This document shows positions 26,452 through 36,010 of a DNA stretch of 55,446 nucleotides, piece after piece. The stretch's first letter is position 1. Each line of letters opens with the position of its first letter. The notes beneath the pieces were generated by a model. It had not been told where the DNA came from, ran no database searches, and was given only the letters and a program-made list of their open reading frames with translations. Made by a program: the position numbers and the translations under genes. This stretch comes from a bacterium (GTDB taxonomy: Bacteria > Armatimonadota > Abditibacteriia > Abditibacteriales > Abditibacteriaceae): NCBI GenBank assembly GCA_004172935.1, contig SDZD01000043.1:1-55446 (forward strand). Direction: 5' to 3'.

Positions 26452-28251
26452 TTATTGGGCTGCTTGCGGGACTTTGGTGAAGCGGACCATATCGGCGACG
26501 AGGTTTCCCCCCGCGTCAGCCGCTTCGAGAGTAACTTTGGCTCCGGCGCCCTGATTAAAACGGTAAGTGCCGAGAGTGAACCAGCGTCCGGTTTGCTCGC
26601 GCATGTTGACGCGCACTTGACCTTCGCCGTCGGCGTGCTGGACACGCACCAGAGCTTTGGTGGCGTGATCGGTATTGGCATCTTCGCCGTACCAAATCTG
26701 AACGAGATATTGTCCCGCTTCGGGCAAAGTGGCTTGCCAGATGGCGCGCTTATCGGCGCCGGGTTCGGTCCAGACACCGGGATAGTTCCAATCGCCCTGC
26801 ACTGAAAACTGTTTGGTAGTGCCCTTTTCGTCGCGCTCACTGCTGACCACGATACCGCCGCGCCGTTCGCCCATGTTGGCGGCACGGATTTTAGGCGACT
26901 GACCCGCCGCGCCGTTGGCAGTCGTGTTCGCATTGGTTGGCTTGAATTCGGGCACAAACGGTGTCCAAGGCGCGTTCTTGACGAGCGTATCGTCTTCGGG
27001 CTTAAATTCGCCGCGCACCAGTCGGGTGCCCTGCCCGACCACCTTCAAATAGAAATCGCTGGGCAAGCCTTCGAGCGGCACGAACTGGGAGCCGCCCTGT
27101 GGTGGAGGTGGATCGTTGGTGACTTTGAAGATTGCCGTGCCCTCATCCACCTCATCGAACATGGCTTGATAGACCATCGTGGCGCCAATTCGCTTGGCTT
27201 CGAGGTACTGCGTCCACAAGAATTTTCCGCCCAAACGCGGAATTTGGTTCGAGGGCGTGGTGCCTTTGCGCAGGTTGTACCAGCTAAAGCCGGGGAACAC
27301 GACGGGCATGTAATCCTTACCGCGCGCTTTGCACCAGTCCAAATCGGGCTTGAGAACCCTATCCGCATTTTGGATGACCTGTTGTGGAGTGGTTGGCCTT
27401 CCGACCGACCAGGGGCTGATGATGTCGGCAGCGACCAGAAGCTGCTCCATTTTCGCGAAGGGCACTTCGGGCGCGTCGGTTGTGCGCCATGTGTAAGGCA
27501 CTCCCAGCATGACAGCGTTGCCGCCATAAACCGGGTCGTTTTTCAGGAAGTTGACGATTTTGAGGCCATCGTCCAACAAAGCGGGGCGCCCGCCCTCAAT
27601 GAATCCCAGTCCCCACAGCGTTACGACGGGTTTGTTGTTGTGGCGAACGTAGCGGTCGTCTTGAGTGAGATGGGTGTTGTCTACCAGACTCTTCCAATCG
27701 GCGATGATAGCATCGGCGCCGCCATCGCGGACGCCGGATAAGTCGTACATCATACCGTACACACGCCCGTACTGTTTGGCTCCAGCTCGCGCGTATTTGA
27801 GGACGGTGTTGAACTGGTTGCGGCCCGAATCGTTGCTGACTTCGCCCGCGAAGCGCTGAAGAAAGACACCATCAAGCCCGTAGTCGCGCATCCATTTGAA
27901 GTGGCGCATCACGGTCTTCTCTTTGTAGGCGCTATACACAACAGCGGTGCTGCCATCCTTGTTCTTGAAACCCGTCTCGAAGCGCTCATCAGGGTCGGTT
28001 TCGCTCATGTCGGGCCACATATCGACGGTGACCTCGCCTGGATGGGGCGGATTACCGCCCCAGTGGCGCCAGCCTCGATTGGCGCCATCGCTGGCGGCAT
28101 TGAACCAGCCTTGATAGCCGCTCATAACCTTGCCCGTCATCGTGGTGTTGGGCACAATCGCAGGGCCGGGCACCGGGGCGGGGTTTTGCGCGTTGGCCGC
28201 TGCACTTAATCCCAAAAGAAGTGACATAGCTAAGACAGAAGATGTGTTCAT
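26452..28251 (-). CDS. Exported GH71/GH99-like glycosidase with golvesin-C-like domain
   Basis: 599 residues. Signal peptide MNTSSVLAMSLLLGLSAAA (cleavage near NAQ). About 35-420 form a TIM-barrel-like domain with KVMSGYQGWF, HFKWMRDYGLDGVFLQRF, WGLGFIEG, FPGFSWYN and YQAMFDEVDEGTAIFK. This is the pattern of endo-acting GH71/GH99-related proteins annotated as xylosidase/arabinosidase homologues. About 466-597 are a beta-sandwich (GDWNYPGVWTEPGADKRAIW, GQYLVQIWYGED, FNQGAGAKVTLEAADAGGNL) matching golvesin-C/CBD-like domains and nearly the same as the C-terminus of the GH2 upstream. It lies 66 bases after that GH2, with a hairpin between. The catalytic reaction is inferred only. Confidence 0.82.
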   Translation of the reverse strand: MNTSSVLAMSLLLGLSAAANAQNPAPVPGPAIVPNTTMTGKVMSGYQGWFNAASDGANRGWRHWGGNPPHPGEVTVDMWPDMSETDPDERFETGFKNKDGSTAVVYSAYKEKTVMRHFKWMRDYGLDGVFLQRFAGEVSNDSGRNQFNTVLKYARAGAKQYGRVYGMMYDLSGVRDGGADAIIADWKSLVDNTHLTQDDRYVRHNNKPVVTLWGLGFIEGGRPALLDDGLKIVNFLKNDPVYGGNAVMLGVPYTWRTTDAPEVPFAKMEQLLVAADIISPWSVGRPTTPQQVIQNADRVLKPDLDWCKARGKDYMPVVFPGFSWYNLRKGTTPSNQIPRLGGKFLWTQYLEAKRIGATMVYQAMFDEVDEGTAIFKVTNDPPPPQGGSQFVPLEGLPSDFYLKVVGQGTRLVRGEFKPEDDTLVKNAPWTPFVPEFKPTNANTTANGAAGQSPKIRAANMGERRGGIVVSSERDEKGTTKQFSVQGDWNYPGVWTEPGADKRAIWQATLPEAGQYLVQIWYGEDANTDHATKALVRVQHADGEGQVRVNMREQTGRWFTLGTYRFNQGAGAKVTLEAADAGGNLVADMVRFTKVPQAAQ

Positions 28252-28281
28252 GTGAACTTTGAAGAAATAGAAGTGGCTAAA

Positions 28282-28306
28282 GCGAAAGGCTAAGATAGCC
28301 TTTCGC
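28282..28306 (-). terminator. Short hairpin between GH2 and GH71/99-like genes
   Basis: GCGAAAGGCT-N5-AGCCTTTCGC makes a 10-base stem followed by TTT only (minus strand). It is likely a partial terminator or processing site that lowers expression of the downstream gene. Confidence 0.5.
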
Positions 28307-28317
28307 CTGGTGTTTCG

Positions 28318-31300
28318 CTACTGTACTCTGGTAAATCGGACGATGTCGGCGAGAAGGTTTCCGCCCGCCTGGGCGCCTTCGAGGGTAACTTTGGCCCCGG
28401 CTCCCTGATTGAAGCGAAAAGTTCCCAAATCGACCCACTGGCGGGTTTTCTGCTGCAAATTGATTCGAGTTTGTTTTTCGCCCTCGGCGTTTTGGACACG
28501 CACCAGAGCATTATTGGCGTGATCCATATTTGGGTCGTCGCCGTACCAAATCTCAACTCGATACTGCCCTGCTTGCGGCAGACTGGCTTCCCAGATGGCA
28601 CGATTGTTGGCGCTGGGCGTTGTCCACACGCCGGGATAGTTCCAATCGCCCTGCACCGAGAAGCGCTTGGCAGTGCCTTTTTCGTCGCGTTCGCTGCTAA
28701 CAACTATTGCCCCACTCTTTTCTGCGGCAGCGATAGCCACCGCTTTAGCCGATTCGGTGTCGATGGTGGTGTTGGCAACAACGGCAGTGGTTTCAGCGGG
28801 AGTTGGCACAATTTGCTGAGCGCCGCGCAACTGCGTCAGGTAGTCGGGCTGGCTGCTGCGCAATTGAAGCGCGGGGCCACCATCACGATTTGCTGCCCCC
28901 GGCGCGCGAACAACTTTGACCAAGATGTGATTCCATCCCTGTTGTAACAGCAGCGGCGTCGCAGCCACGACTTCAGCTTCGGTTTTGGTCGGCACCGATT
29001 TGCCGTTCACCCATACCTGAGCCTGTGCCGAGCCAACCAATAAATCCAAGGTTGGCAAGTGCGGGTCGAGGAGCAGGTTCGCCAAGTCCTTGGGACTGTT
29101 CAACCAGAAACTATAGTAAAGGCTAGAAGCGTTTTGAGGATTGGAACCAGGCAAATCGCGCAGGTTGAAAACGCCCGCGTCGTTGGCATCAACAGCGGCC
29201 CAGGCGCGGTCTTTCACAGTCACACCTAAAGCGATGCTCGAACCAGAATTGGGAGCGACTGGCGAAGCGGCCAAAGCTTCTTCGACCGAAGCCGCGCCGT
29301 AACGCCCAAGAACCAGAGCGCGTTTGACCACGCCTTTGGCATCGAGCATGTTGCTTTGTCCGGCTCCCTCATTCAAAGCGATGCCGAGATTAGCTAACAC
29401 AGTTCGGTTAAGCGTGATAGCTTGCGATGTTTGGCCGACTGCAGGAATGTTAGAGACGATAATGCGTCCCCGCCCGGCAGTGAGTTGGGCAAGCGCGACT
29501 CCCGACGGTTTGGCTTCACGCTCGGAACGCATCACCATCGCGGTTTTAGTCGGCTCGCCCTGCCCGTTCCAAGTACGCCAATCAGAGTTGTTGGCGCTAA
29601 GAATTGGCGTGGCTTTTTCGATGAATTGTCCGCCAAGCCCTGCGGGGAGAATGGTGAATGGGCTGCGCTCGGAGAAATACAACGCTTCCGGCGTGAGTCC
29701 GGCTGTGAGCGCATCGCGCGTGGTGGGCACAAGCGACGAAGCCGAGCGCGTCGTCAATTCCAGCGGCAAGGGTAACAGCGCGTTCAGTTGGGTTAGTGTC
29801 GCAGCATCGGCTCCCCACACGAAAACGGTACCGCCCGCATCGAGTGTTTGCTGAATGGTGGCTTTAGCGTCGGGGGCTGGAGGCTGGGCGCCATCAATAA
29901 ACAGCAGCGAGGCATCATTGGGAGTTTGCGCAACGGGCACACCAAGGTCGGCGAGCGCCGAAGCTAATTTCCCTCCAGATGAGGACAGAACTCGCACGCC
30001 TTTAATGGTGCCTTCGGATGGCGATTTGGCACGCCCGACATTGTAGACGAAGGAATGGGCGGGCTTATATTCGACGGGCGGGTTGGCCTGAGCGTCGCGG
30101 ATGGCATCGAAAAGCGGCCATGTCGCGTATAAAGGTAAGCGCGGGTCGTAACCAGGATTGAGCGTTGTGGTGTAAGGGCCAAGTCGCTCCGGCTGCACGC
30201 CGGGCTTGCCCTCGACGAAAGGCGGAAAAAAGATACCGTCGGTTAACGCAGGGGGACGAGTGGTATCGTCCATGCCCAGGTCAAGCGGCTTCAATCCATA
30301 CCACGCCAGGTTGAACACGCTGCTGTAGCTGGCATCGAATTGATGCTGCTCCATCAGGTTTTTGTAGGAGATGGCAGCGACGCCTTCCATACGGTCTTGG
30401 AACGAAAGGTACGAGCGCGGATTACCCGACTGCTGGGCGATTTCGCGCGGCGTGCCATAGTAGGCGGGACCAGCTTCGCCGACGCCCCACGGTTTACCCG
30501 TTTCCAAGGCGTGCTTGAATCCACTGGCTCCGCCATAGTGAATGACGTAAGTGGGCAGTGTGCCATCGCCATCATCTTCGCCATCGGCAGAAACCCACGG
30601 GCGCGTCGGGTCGTTGTCGCGGCACACGTCGTACCAGACTTTGAAATGCTTGACCAACTCGTCCTGCATTTCTTTCGGGCCGTGGAAGACGTTCTTGATA
30701 ACCGCCATGACCTCGTTGGAAACGCTCCAACCGAAAACGCTGGGGTGGTTGCGGTCGCGCAGAACCAGCGCTTTGATATGGTCGGCGGTGTTGTTCCAAT
30801 ATCTGGGGTCGTCCAATTTCGGCCCGCCGTCGCTGGCCCAGATAGCGCTTTCGTCGAGTATGAAGAAACCCATCTCGTCGGCCATGTCCATATAGAAGGC
30901 GGGATAGGGCTGCGCGTGCAAGCGGGCGGCATTGAGGTTGGCGTCCTTGCAGGCCTTGAACCACGCCCATGCATAGCGCCGCGTCATTTGCGGCACACCC
31001 ATAAAGTGCCATGAATCGCCTTTCAACGCGATCTGTTTTCCATTGAGCATGGTTTTGCCGTTTTGGAAAGTGATTTGACGCCAACCGAAGCGGGTGTACT
31101 TGGCATCGGCGACTTTACCGCCGTTGCCTTTAACGTAGGTCACCAAGCCATAAAGGTTCGGGCTATCGGTCGACCATAGTTTCAGCTTGCCGCCGACCTT
31201 GGCCGATAGAGTGATGGTGGCCGTGCCGTGTGCCGGAATGGTGGTCGATTGGGAGTTGGTTTTTAGAACCGAGCCACCTAGCGACCACTTCAATTCGGGA

Positions 31301-32178
31301 GCCGAGAGCACATCTTTGCCATTTTGAGGAATCCACGGGCGCAAATCGCCCGCGAGGTTTACCGTCGTGGGTTGGTTGCCATCGTTGCGAACCGTGATTT
31401 GCGCTTCAAGCAAATCCTTGTCGAGTTGCGGCTTGACGAAGACATCATCGACATGAACGGCGGGCATGGCTTCGAGGAACACGTCCTGCCAGATACCCGC
31501 GATGTGTTGCCCCCAGAATGAACCGCCCTGATAAAGTCGGCGACCGAATTTGCCCTGAATATCCAACAAACTCGATTTGCGAACCCCGACTAACAGGGTG
31601 TTTTGCGCACCGAATTGCACGGCGTCGGTGACATCAACATCGAAGGGCATGAAAATGTCGTCATGCCCGCCAACGACTTTGCCGTTGACCACTATCTGCG
31701 TATTTCCGGCGACGGCGCCGAAATGCAGCATCAGGCGCTGGCCCTTCCAGGCCGCTGGCACCGTGAAGGTGCGGCGTAACCACCCCATCTGCACTCCCTT
31801 CCACGAATCGGGATAACTCGGATAGGTGCGGAAATCGCCGCCGCGCATTTGGTCGTCGGGAAACGAGTTCACGTTCCACGGTGACGGAATGCGAATCGGG
31901 GTTTTGTCCCAACCATCGGTGGGTTCGGTTAAGGTTGGCAACGGGCTGACGCCGCGCTGAAAACCCGCTGGCAAAGCGACGGGCTGAAACTGCCAGCTTC
32001 CGTTCAAGCAGATTTCGCTGCGATGCGGCTTTTCGACAGGAGCAACCAGCCCCTCCTGAGGAGCGAACTCTCGGTTAAATTTGGTCGCCGCCTGCGCGGA
32101 TGAACCCGCAAACATCACCGCCGCCGCTACAAGCGTCGCCCCGGTGAGATCGTGCAGTGTTTTTTTGTTGGTTTCCAT
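28318..32178 (-). CDS. Large GH2 beta-galactosidase-type enzyme with golvesin-C-like domain
   Basis: 1286 residues from ATG 32178, which opens the signal peptide (METNKKTLHDLTGATLVAAA...SAQA). GH2 sugar-binding domain (about 50-220; WLRRTFTVPAAWKGQRLMLH), Ig-like domain, and TIM barrel with acid/base Glu489 in WSVSNEV and probable nucleophile Glu568 in GVGEAGP. After about 700 comes a Rossmann-like, glutamine-amidotransferase-like region (VRVLSSSGGKLASALADLG) and further sandwiches. The last ~130 residues are the golvesin-C-like module shared with the next gene. It is driven from the dyad promoter at 32466-32504, with a decayed pilin in its leader. Confidence 0.88.
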   Translation of the reverse strand: METNKKTLHDLTGATLVAAAVMFAGSSAQAATKFNREFAPQEGLVAPVEKPHRSEICLNGSWQFQPVALPAGFQRGVSPLPTLTEPTDGWDKTPIRIPSPWNVNSFPDDQMRGGDFRTYPSYPDSWKGVQMGWLRRTFTVPAAWKGQRLMLHFGAVAGNTQIVVNGKVVGGHDDIFMPFDVDVTDAVQFGAQNTLLVGVRKSSLLDIQGKFGRRLYQGGSFWGQHIAGIWQDVFLEAMPAVHVDDVFVKPQLDKDLLEAQITVRNDGNQPTTVNLAGDLRPWIPQNGKDVLSAPELKWSLGGSVLKTNSQSTTIPAHGTATITLSAKVGGKLKLWSTDSPNLYGLVTYVKGNGGKVADAKYTRFGWRQITFQNGKTMLNGKQIALKGDSWHFMGVPQMTRRYAWAWFKACKDANLNAARLHAQPYPAFYMDMADEMGFFILDESAIWASDGGPKLDDPRYWNNTADHIKALVLRDRNHPSVFGWSVSNEVMAVIKNVFHGPKEMQDELVKHFKVWYDVCRDNDPTRPWVSADGEDDGDGTLPTYVIHYGGASGFKHALETGKPWGVGEAGPAYYGTPREIAQQSGNPRSYLSFQDRMEGVAAISYKNLMEQHQFDASYSSVFNLAWYGLKPLDLGMDDTTRPPALTDGIFFPPFVEGKPGVQPERLGPYTTTLNPGYDPRLPLYATWPLFDAIRDAQANPPVEYKPAHSFVYNVGRAKSPSEGTIKGVRVLSSSGGKLASALADLGVPVAQTPNDASLLFIDGAQPPAPDAKATIQQTLDAGGTVFVWGADAATLTQLNALLPLPLELTTRSASSLVPTTRDALTAGLTPEALYFSERSPFTILPAGLGGQFIEKATPILSANNSDWRTWNGQGEPTKTAMVMRSEREAKPSGVALAQLTAGRGRIIVSNIPAVGQTSQAITLNRTVLANLGIALNEGAGQSNMLDAKGVVKRALVLGRYGAASVEEALAASPVAPNSGSSIALGVTVKDRAWAAVDANDAGVFNLRDLPGSNPQNASSLYYSFWLNSPKDLANLLLDPHLPTLDLLVGSAQAQVWVNGKSVPTKTEAEVVAATPLLLQQGWNHILVKVVRAPGAANRDGGPALQLRSSQPDYLTQLRGAQQIVPTPAETTAVVANTTIDTESAKAVAIAAAEKSGAIVVSSERDEKGTAKRFSVQGDWNYPGVWTTPSANNRAIWEASLPQAGQYRVEIWYGDDPNMDHANNALVRVQNAEGEKQTRINLQQKTRQWVDLGTFRFNQGAGAKVTLEGAQAGGNLLADIVRFTRVQ

Positions 32179-32321
32179 TTGGGAACGGTTCCTGAAGCAT
32201 TCAAAACTCAAGTGGCCATCCTACGAGGCAGTTGCAAAGGAGAAAAAATTCTCGCTCCTCACACAACTCTTTCGTTCGTCGGGGTCAGGGATTCTCAATT
32301 CTCTCTGGTTCGCCTCGTCCT

Positions 32322-32453
32322 CTACTTGCACACGCATGGCGAAAAGCGAGCATTGCCCAGAACTGAGATGATGTTGACGAGCAAAAGTTCTATCAAAGCG
32401 AAACCTTTATAAAAAAGAGCGATTTCGCTTCTCGACAGCCTCCCACATTTCAT
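32322..32453 (-). pseudogene. Decayed H-X9-DG pseudopilin remnant
   Basis: A 43-codon frame contains KGFALIELLLVNIISVLGNA, clearly the pilin signature KxFTLIELLVVIAIIAIL after several substitutions, and then stops. The FARARENAR block and the entire C-terminal part are gone. It lies immediately downstream of a strong dyad promoter and upstream of the GH2 gene, exactly where intact pilins sit in other units of the window. It may still supply the GH2 leader. Confidence 0.75.
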
Positions 32454-32465
32454 CGAATGGATGCT

Positions 32466-32504
32466 ATTATACCCATTGGCAATAGAATTTAAACCAAATT
32501 TGGT
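32466..32504 (-). promoter_or_regulatory. ACC-N6-GGT promoter/operator module (GH2/GH71-99 unit)
   Basis: On the minus strand: ACC-AAATTT-GGT, a perfect 12-base palindrome (32493-32504), 21 bases ending GGG, then TATAAT (32466-32471). One of the two most symmetric dyads in the window. Confidence 0.8.
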
Positions 32505-32712
32505 GCTATTTCCCCAGAAGTGGTCCAATTTTTCCGATTTTGCCCAGCTTGTTGGGCGAATCGTTATCGTGCCTTCGCTGTCAGACCTTCCCGTCCGAAA
32601 CAACCCTTGCCAGTAATTTTGTTTTTTGAAGCGGTTCACCTCCTCTGATTTGGAAACGAGCCTCTACTCACAATAAAGTACATAAAGAGGTTTTTATTTT
32701 AATTTTTAAAAT

Positions 32713-32751
32713 ACCGATTAAGGTTTAAATATGCGAGGGTTTGAGTATAAT
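32713..32751 (+). promoter_or_regulatory. ACC-N6-GGT promoter/operator module (beta-helix unit)
   Basis: ACC-GATTAA-GGT (32713-32724), 21 bases, then TATAAT (32746-32751). The base run before -10 is GAG instead of GGG. The start codon at 32822 is 70 bases downstream. Confidence 0.75.
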
Positions 32752-32821
32752 CACCTCTCTCCTGTGTTTTGAATTGCGTCCAGAGTTTGAGTTGTGCTGG
32801 ACACCGACTCTTTTCGAGAAA

Positions 32822-35800
32822 ATGCCCAAAATTCGTCTTCTTTTGCCCAGCCTACTCGTCGCGGGCTTATGCGTTACGTCTTGGCAGGGCGCTCAAGCGC
32901 AAAATGATGAACCACATGTGGTTAAAACTCAGTTCCCGACAGAAGATTTCGTCGTGGCCTCGACGGTTGTAACTCAGGCTCCTTATAACGTCAGGACCAA
33001 CGGTCAATCCGACTGTACCTCGGCAGTTCAAGCGGCAATTGATGCAACCGCCAAAGAAGGAGGCGGCATCGTGTTCCTTCCAAGTGGGCGTTATCGCTTC
33101 GACGGTAATCTGGTTTTGAAAGAAGGCGTCACGCTGCGCGGCGACTGGAAGGCGCCGGGAGCAACCGCCACAGTCCGTGGCACGGTGCTTATGCCCTACG
33201 CGGGTCGCGGCCAAGCCGAGGGCACTCCGTTCATCTCGATGTATCGCGGGACGGGGGTTCGCAACCTTTCGGTCTGGTATCCGCAGCAAAACGCTCAAAG
33301 CCCAGTCGCCTATCCGTGGACCTTGGCCGACGACCCGCAGCACACCGGCAACAACTTCACGATTCATCAGGTCACGCTGGTTAATCCGTATCAAGGTATT
33401 AAGTTCGGGCCGCAGTTCAACGAGTTGTTCATGGTGCGTCAGGTATATGGCACACCGCTAAAAACGGGTTTGCAGTTCGATAGCGTCAGCGACATCGGGC
33501 GCATTCTGAATGTGAATTTTGGGCCGCGTTTCTGGACGCAAAGCGGCCTGGGGCAAAAACCGGATGCAGCAGCGCTGGGACGTTACCTGCTTCAAAACGG
33601 CACCGCTTTCGAGATGAGGCGCTCGGACTGGCAGTATTTCTACGATGTCGTGGCGCAAGGCTACTCGCGCGGCCTTTATATCCGTCGCGGAGCGTATGGC
33701 GGTTCGATTGGTGTGGCGACTAACTTCCGCGCAATCGGCTGCGATGTGGGCTTGTATGTCGAAGAGACGCGCTTCGTCGCCGTCAACTCAACATTTGAGG
33801 GTCGTAGTAGCGCAGTCATCACCACGCGCGAATTCAACGACGATGTGCAGTTGAACAACTGCCAATTGAGTAGCACAAACGGCCCTGCCGTCAAGCATCA
33901 AGGCAGCGGCGCGCTTCGCATCATCAATTCACGTTTGACAGGTCGCGGTTCGAGCGTTCAAGCGACACAGGGGCAACTTACCCTGATGAACTGCGATGTG
34001 CCGCAGAAAGGCGTTCAGGTGCAAGTCGCTAAACCAGTGACTCGCGCCATTTTGATCGGCAATCGTTTTGGCGAGGCCTCGAAAGCGCTCCAAAGCACAA
34101 GCAAGGGCGATATTCAACTCGACAACAAACCTCTCACTTCGCCGCGTCTGCAAATTCCGGCGATTCCCGTTACTCCAGATCGCAAACCAACCACGAACAA
34201 GCTGTTCAATGTGGTGGATTTCGGCGCGCAAATCGGGAAATCGGATGCGACATTCGATAACACGCCCGCATTCCAACGCGCTCTGGATGCAGCAGGAAAA
34301 GCGACGGGCGGAACGGTGTGGGTTCCTGGTGGCTTTTACCGCTTGAACGGGCATTTGAGAGTGCCTACGGGCGTCGAACTGCGCGGCGTCTTCGACGTGC
34401 CGCATCACACCATCTCGCTCGGCTCGGTGCTGATGCCCACTGAGGGGCGCGGCAATGAAAAGGGCACACCTTTCCTGAGCCTCAGCGCCAATTCGGGATT
34501 GCGTGGACTCACCATTTGGTATCCCGAACAGTTCGTGAATGAAATCACCACCTATCCGTGGACGGTGCGTTCGCTGGGACCAAAGTGCTGGATGATGGAT
34601 GTCACCACCGCCAACTCCTACAACTTTGTGGACTTTGGCACCAATCCCAGCGATGGGCACCTGCTCCGTTATGTCGCGGGTTCACCGCTACGGCGCGGCA
34701 TCTGGGTTTCCAAGGGTTCGGGCGTAGTCGATAGCTGCCAGTTCAACCCTCACTACTGGGTGCGTCGCTCCGACCTGGCGCCACCACTGTCTCGCACACC
34801 GGGCGCCGACCTCGGCGACATCCTTATCAACTACATCCTGCAAAACCATCAAGCGTTCGTGTTCGGTAGTTGCCCGAAGGAAGTCCAAACCAACAACTTC
34901 GTTTACGGCGCGGGCTACGGGCTACGCTTCATAAACGATAACGGCGCCAGTTCGGGTTGGGTCATCAACCACGCCTCCGATGGTTGCAGCGAAGGGGTAA
35001 CGGTGGACGCGGCAGGAAATCAGGGCCTCAACATCGTCAGCACTCAAATAGCGGTGGTGGGCGACTACAAGCGCCGCGCGGTTTTCGTTGGCCCCAACAA
35101 TCGCGGGCCAGTGAATATCTGGGGCGGCTATTCGTTCGGCCAGTCCGATGTGCCAACGATGGAGTTGTATGGCACTGGCCCAACTCTAGTGCAAAGTTGG
35201 CAGTCGAAGCAATCGGAAATTCTGGCCTCTGGTGGACCAAAGCGCATTGAAAGTAGTTCGTTTTCGCTTTCGCTCCCCGAATCGGTGAAGTTGAAAGGGG
35301 TCATTTCCAAACTCGAACTAATTGGCAACACGGCGCCCACCGATGTTGGTTTCACCTATGCGCCGCCTCAAAAAACCGTAGCCCTGCGCAGCAATGGCCG
35401 CCCATTGCCGCCAACACCGTTGGTAGCGCGCTTTTCAACGAAATTCGGAGCTACCGATCCGCAGCCAGAGGCGAAGCCTATCACTATCAAAGACATCGTG
35501 AACCCGCAATGCCGCGTGGAAAATGGCGCCGGACGCAAAGGAGCCGCGATGGTGCTAACAGGTAATCCCGATGCCTCGAAACAGGCTCTGGCCTACTATG
35601 CCATCTACGATAACGTGAATCTGGTCGTCAAGCCCGACACCATCTTGCGCTACTACTGGCGAGGTGAAACGCCTAGCAGCCTTCGCACTGGTGTTGACCT
35701 GATTTTCACCGATGGCTCGACGCTGCGCGACAGCGGTGTTGTCGATACCAACGGCAATAACATGCATCCTGCCGCCGCGAAAAATGCGGCCAACCACTGG

Positions 35801-35941
35801 TGGAAAATCGAGGGTTACATTGGCCAGAAGTTGGCCGGAAAAACCATCAAGACCATTCTCTTTGCCTTCGATCAAAGTGGGGCCAAAACCCCGGTGAAAG
35901 CGATGGTAGACAACATCGAGATTGGTGAGCCTAAGTTGTAA
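32822..35941 (+). CDS. Exported protein with two pectate-lyase-superfamily beta-helix domains
   Basis: 1039 residues from ATG 32822, which opens the signal peptide (MPKIRLLLPSLLVAGLCVT, cleavage near AQAQ). Two homologous right-handed beta-helix units follow. The first has DCTSAVQAAIDATAKEGGGI then YRFDGNLVLKEGVTLRGDW (about 65-110). The second has DNTPAFQRALDAAGKATGGT then YRLNGHLRVPTGVELRGVF (about 475-520). Both have the GH28-related/Pectate_lyase_3 signature. About 870-1035 resemble a carbohydrate-binding sandwich (YYAIYDNVNLVVKPDTILRY). Relatives cleave pectin or other uronate-containing glycans, but no catalytic residue can be fixed from sequence. First gene of a unit with an oxidoreductase (69 bases on) and an aldo/keto reductase. 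Confidence 0.85.
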   Translation: MPKIRLLLPSLLVAGLCVTSWQGAQAQNDEPHVVKTQFPTEDFVVASTVVTQAPYNVRTNGQSDCTSAVQAAIDATAKEGGGIVFLPSGRYRFDGNLVLKEGVTLRGDWKAPGATATVRGTVLMPYAGRGQAEGTPFISMYRGTGVRNLSVWYPQQNAQSPVAYPWTLADDPQHTGNNFTIHQVTLVNPYQGIKFGPQFNELFMVRQVYGTPLKTGLQFDSVSDIGRILNVNFGPRFWTQSGLGQKPDAAALGRYLLQNGTAFEMRRSDWQYFYDVVAQGYSRGLYIRRGAYGGSIGVATNFRAIGCDVGLYVEETRFVAVNSTFEGRSSAVITTREFNDDVQLNNCQLSSTNGPAVKHQGSGALRIINSRLTGRGSSVQATQGQLTLMNCDVPQKGVQVQVAKPVTRAILIGNRFGEASKALQSTSKGDIQLDNKPLTSPRLQIPAIPVTPDRKPTTNKLFNVVDFGAQIGKSDATFDNTPAFQRALDAAGKATGGTVWVPGGFYRLNGHLRVPTGVELRGVFDVPHHTISLGSVLMPTEGRGNEKGTPFLSLSANSGLRGLTIWYPEQFVNEITTYPWTVRSLGPKCWMMDVTTANSYNFVDFGTNPSDGHLLRYVAGSPLRRGIWVSKGSGVVDSCQFNPHYWVRRSDLAPPLSRTPGADLGDILINYILQNHQAFVFGSCPKEVQTNNFVYGAGYGLRFINDNGASSGWVINHASDGCSEGVTVDAAGNQGLNIVSTQIAVVGDYKRRAVFVGPNNRGPVNIWGGYSFGQSDVPTMELYGTGPTLVQSWQSKQSEILASGGPKRIESSSFSLSLPESVKLKGVISKLELIGNTAPTDVGFTYAPPQKTVALRSNGRPLPPTPLVARFSTKFGATDPQPEAKPITIKDIVNPQCRVENGAGRKGAAMVLTGNPDASKQALAYYAIYDNVNLVVKPDTILRYYWRGETPSSLRTGVDLIFTDGSTLRDSGVVDTNGNNMHPAAAKNAANHWWKIEGYIGQKLAGKTIKTILFAFDQSGAKTPVKAMVDNIEIGEPKL

Positions 35942-36010
35942 TTAAATCCGCAGTAAATGTGCGCTTGCGGGTAGTTGACTCGAAGGAAAACAGTTAAAAC
36001 CAACACTTCC

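Larger units (their letters stand above)
32179..32821. other. Divergent regulatory region between minus- and plus-strand halves
   Basis: This 640-base gap carries two back-to-back dyad promoters (32466-32504 minus, 32713-32751 plus), about 210 bases apart, and a pilin remnant under the minus promoter. Nothing else in it looks coding. Both halves of the island could be controlled together from here. Confidence 0.7.
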
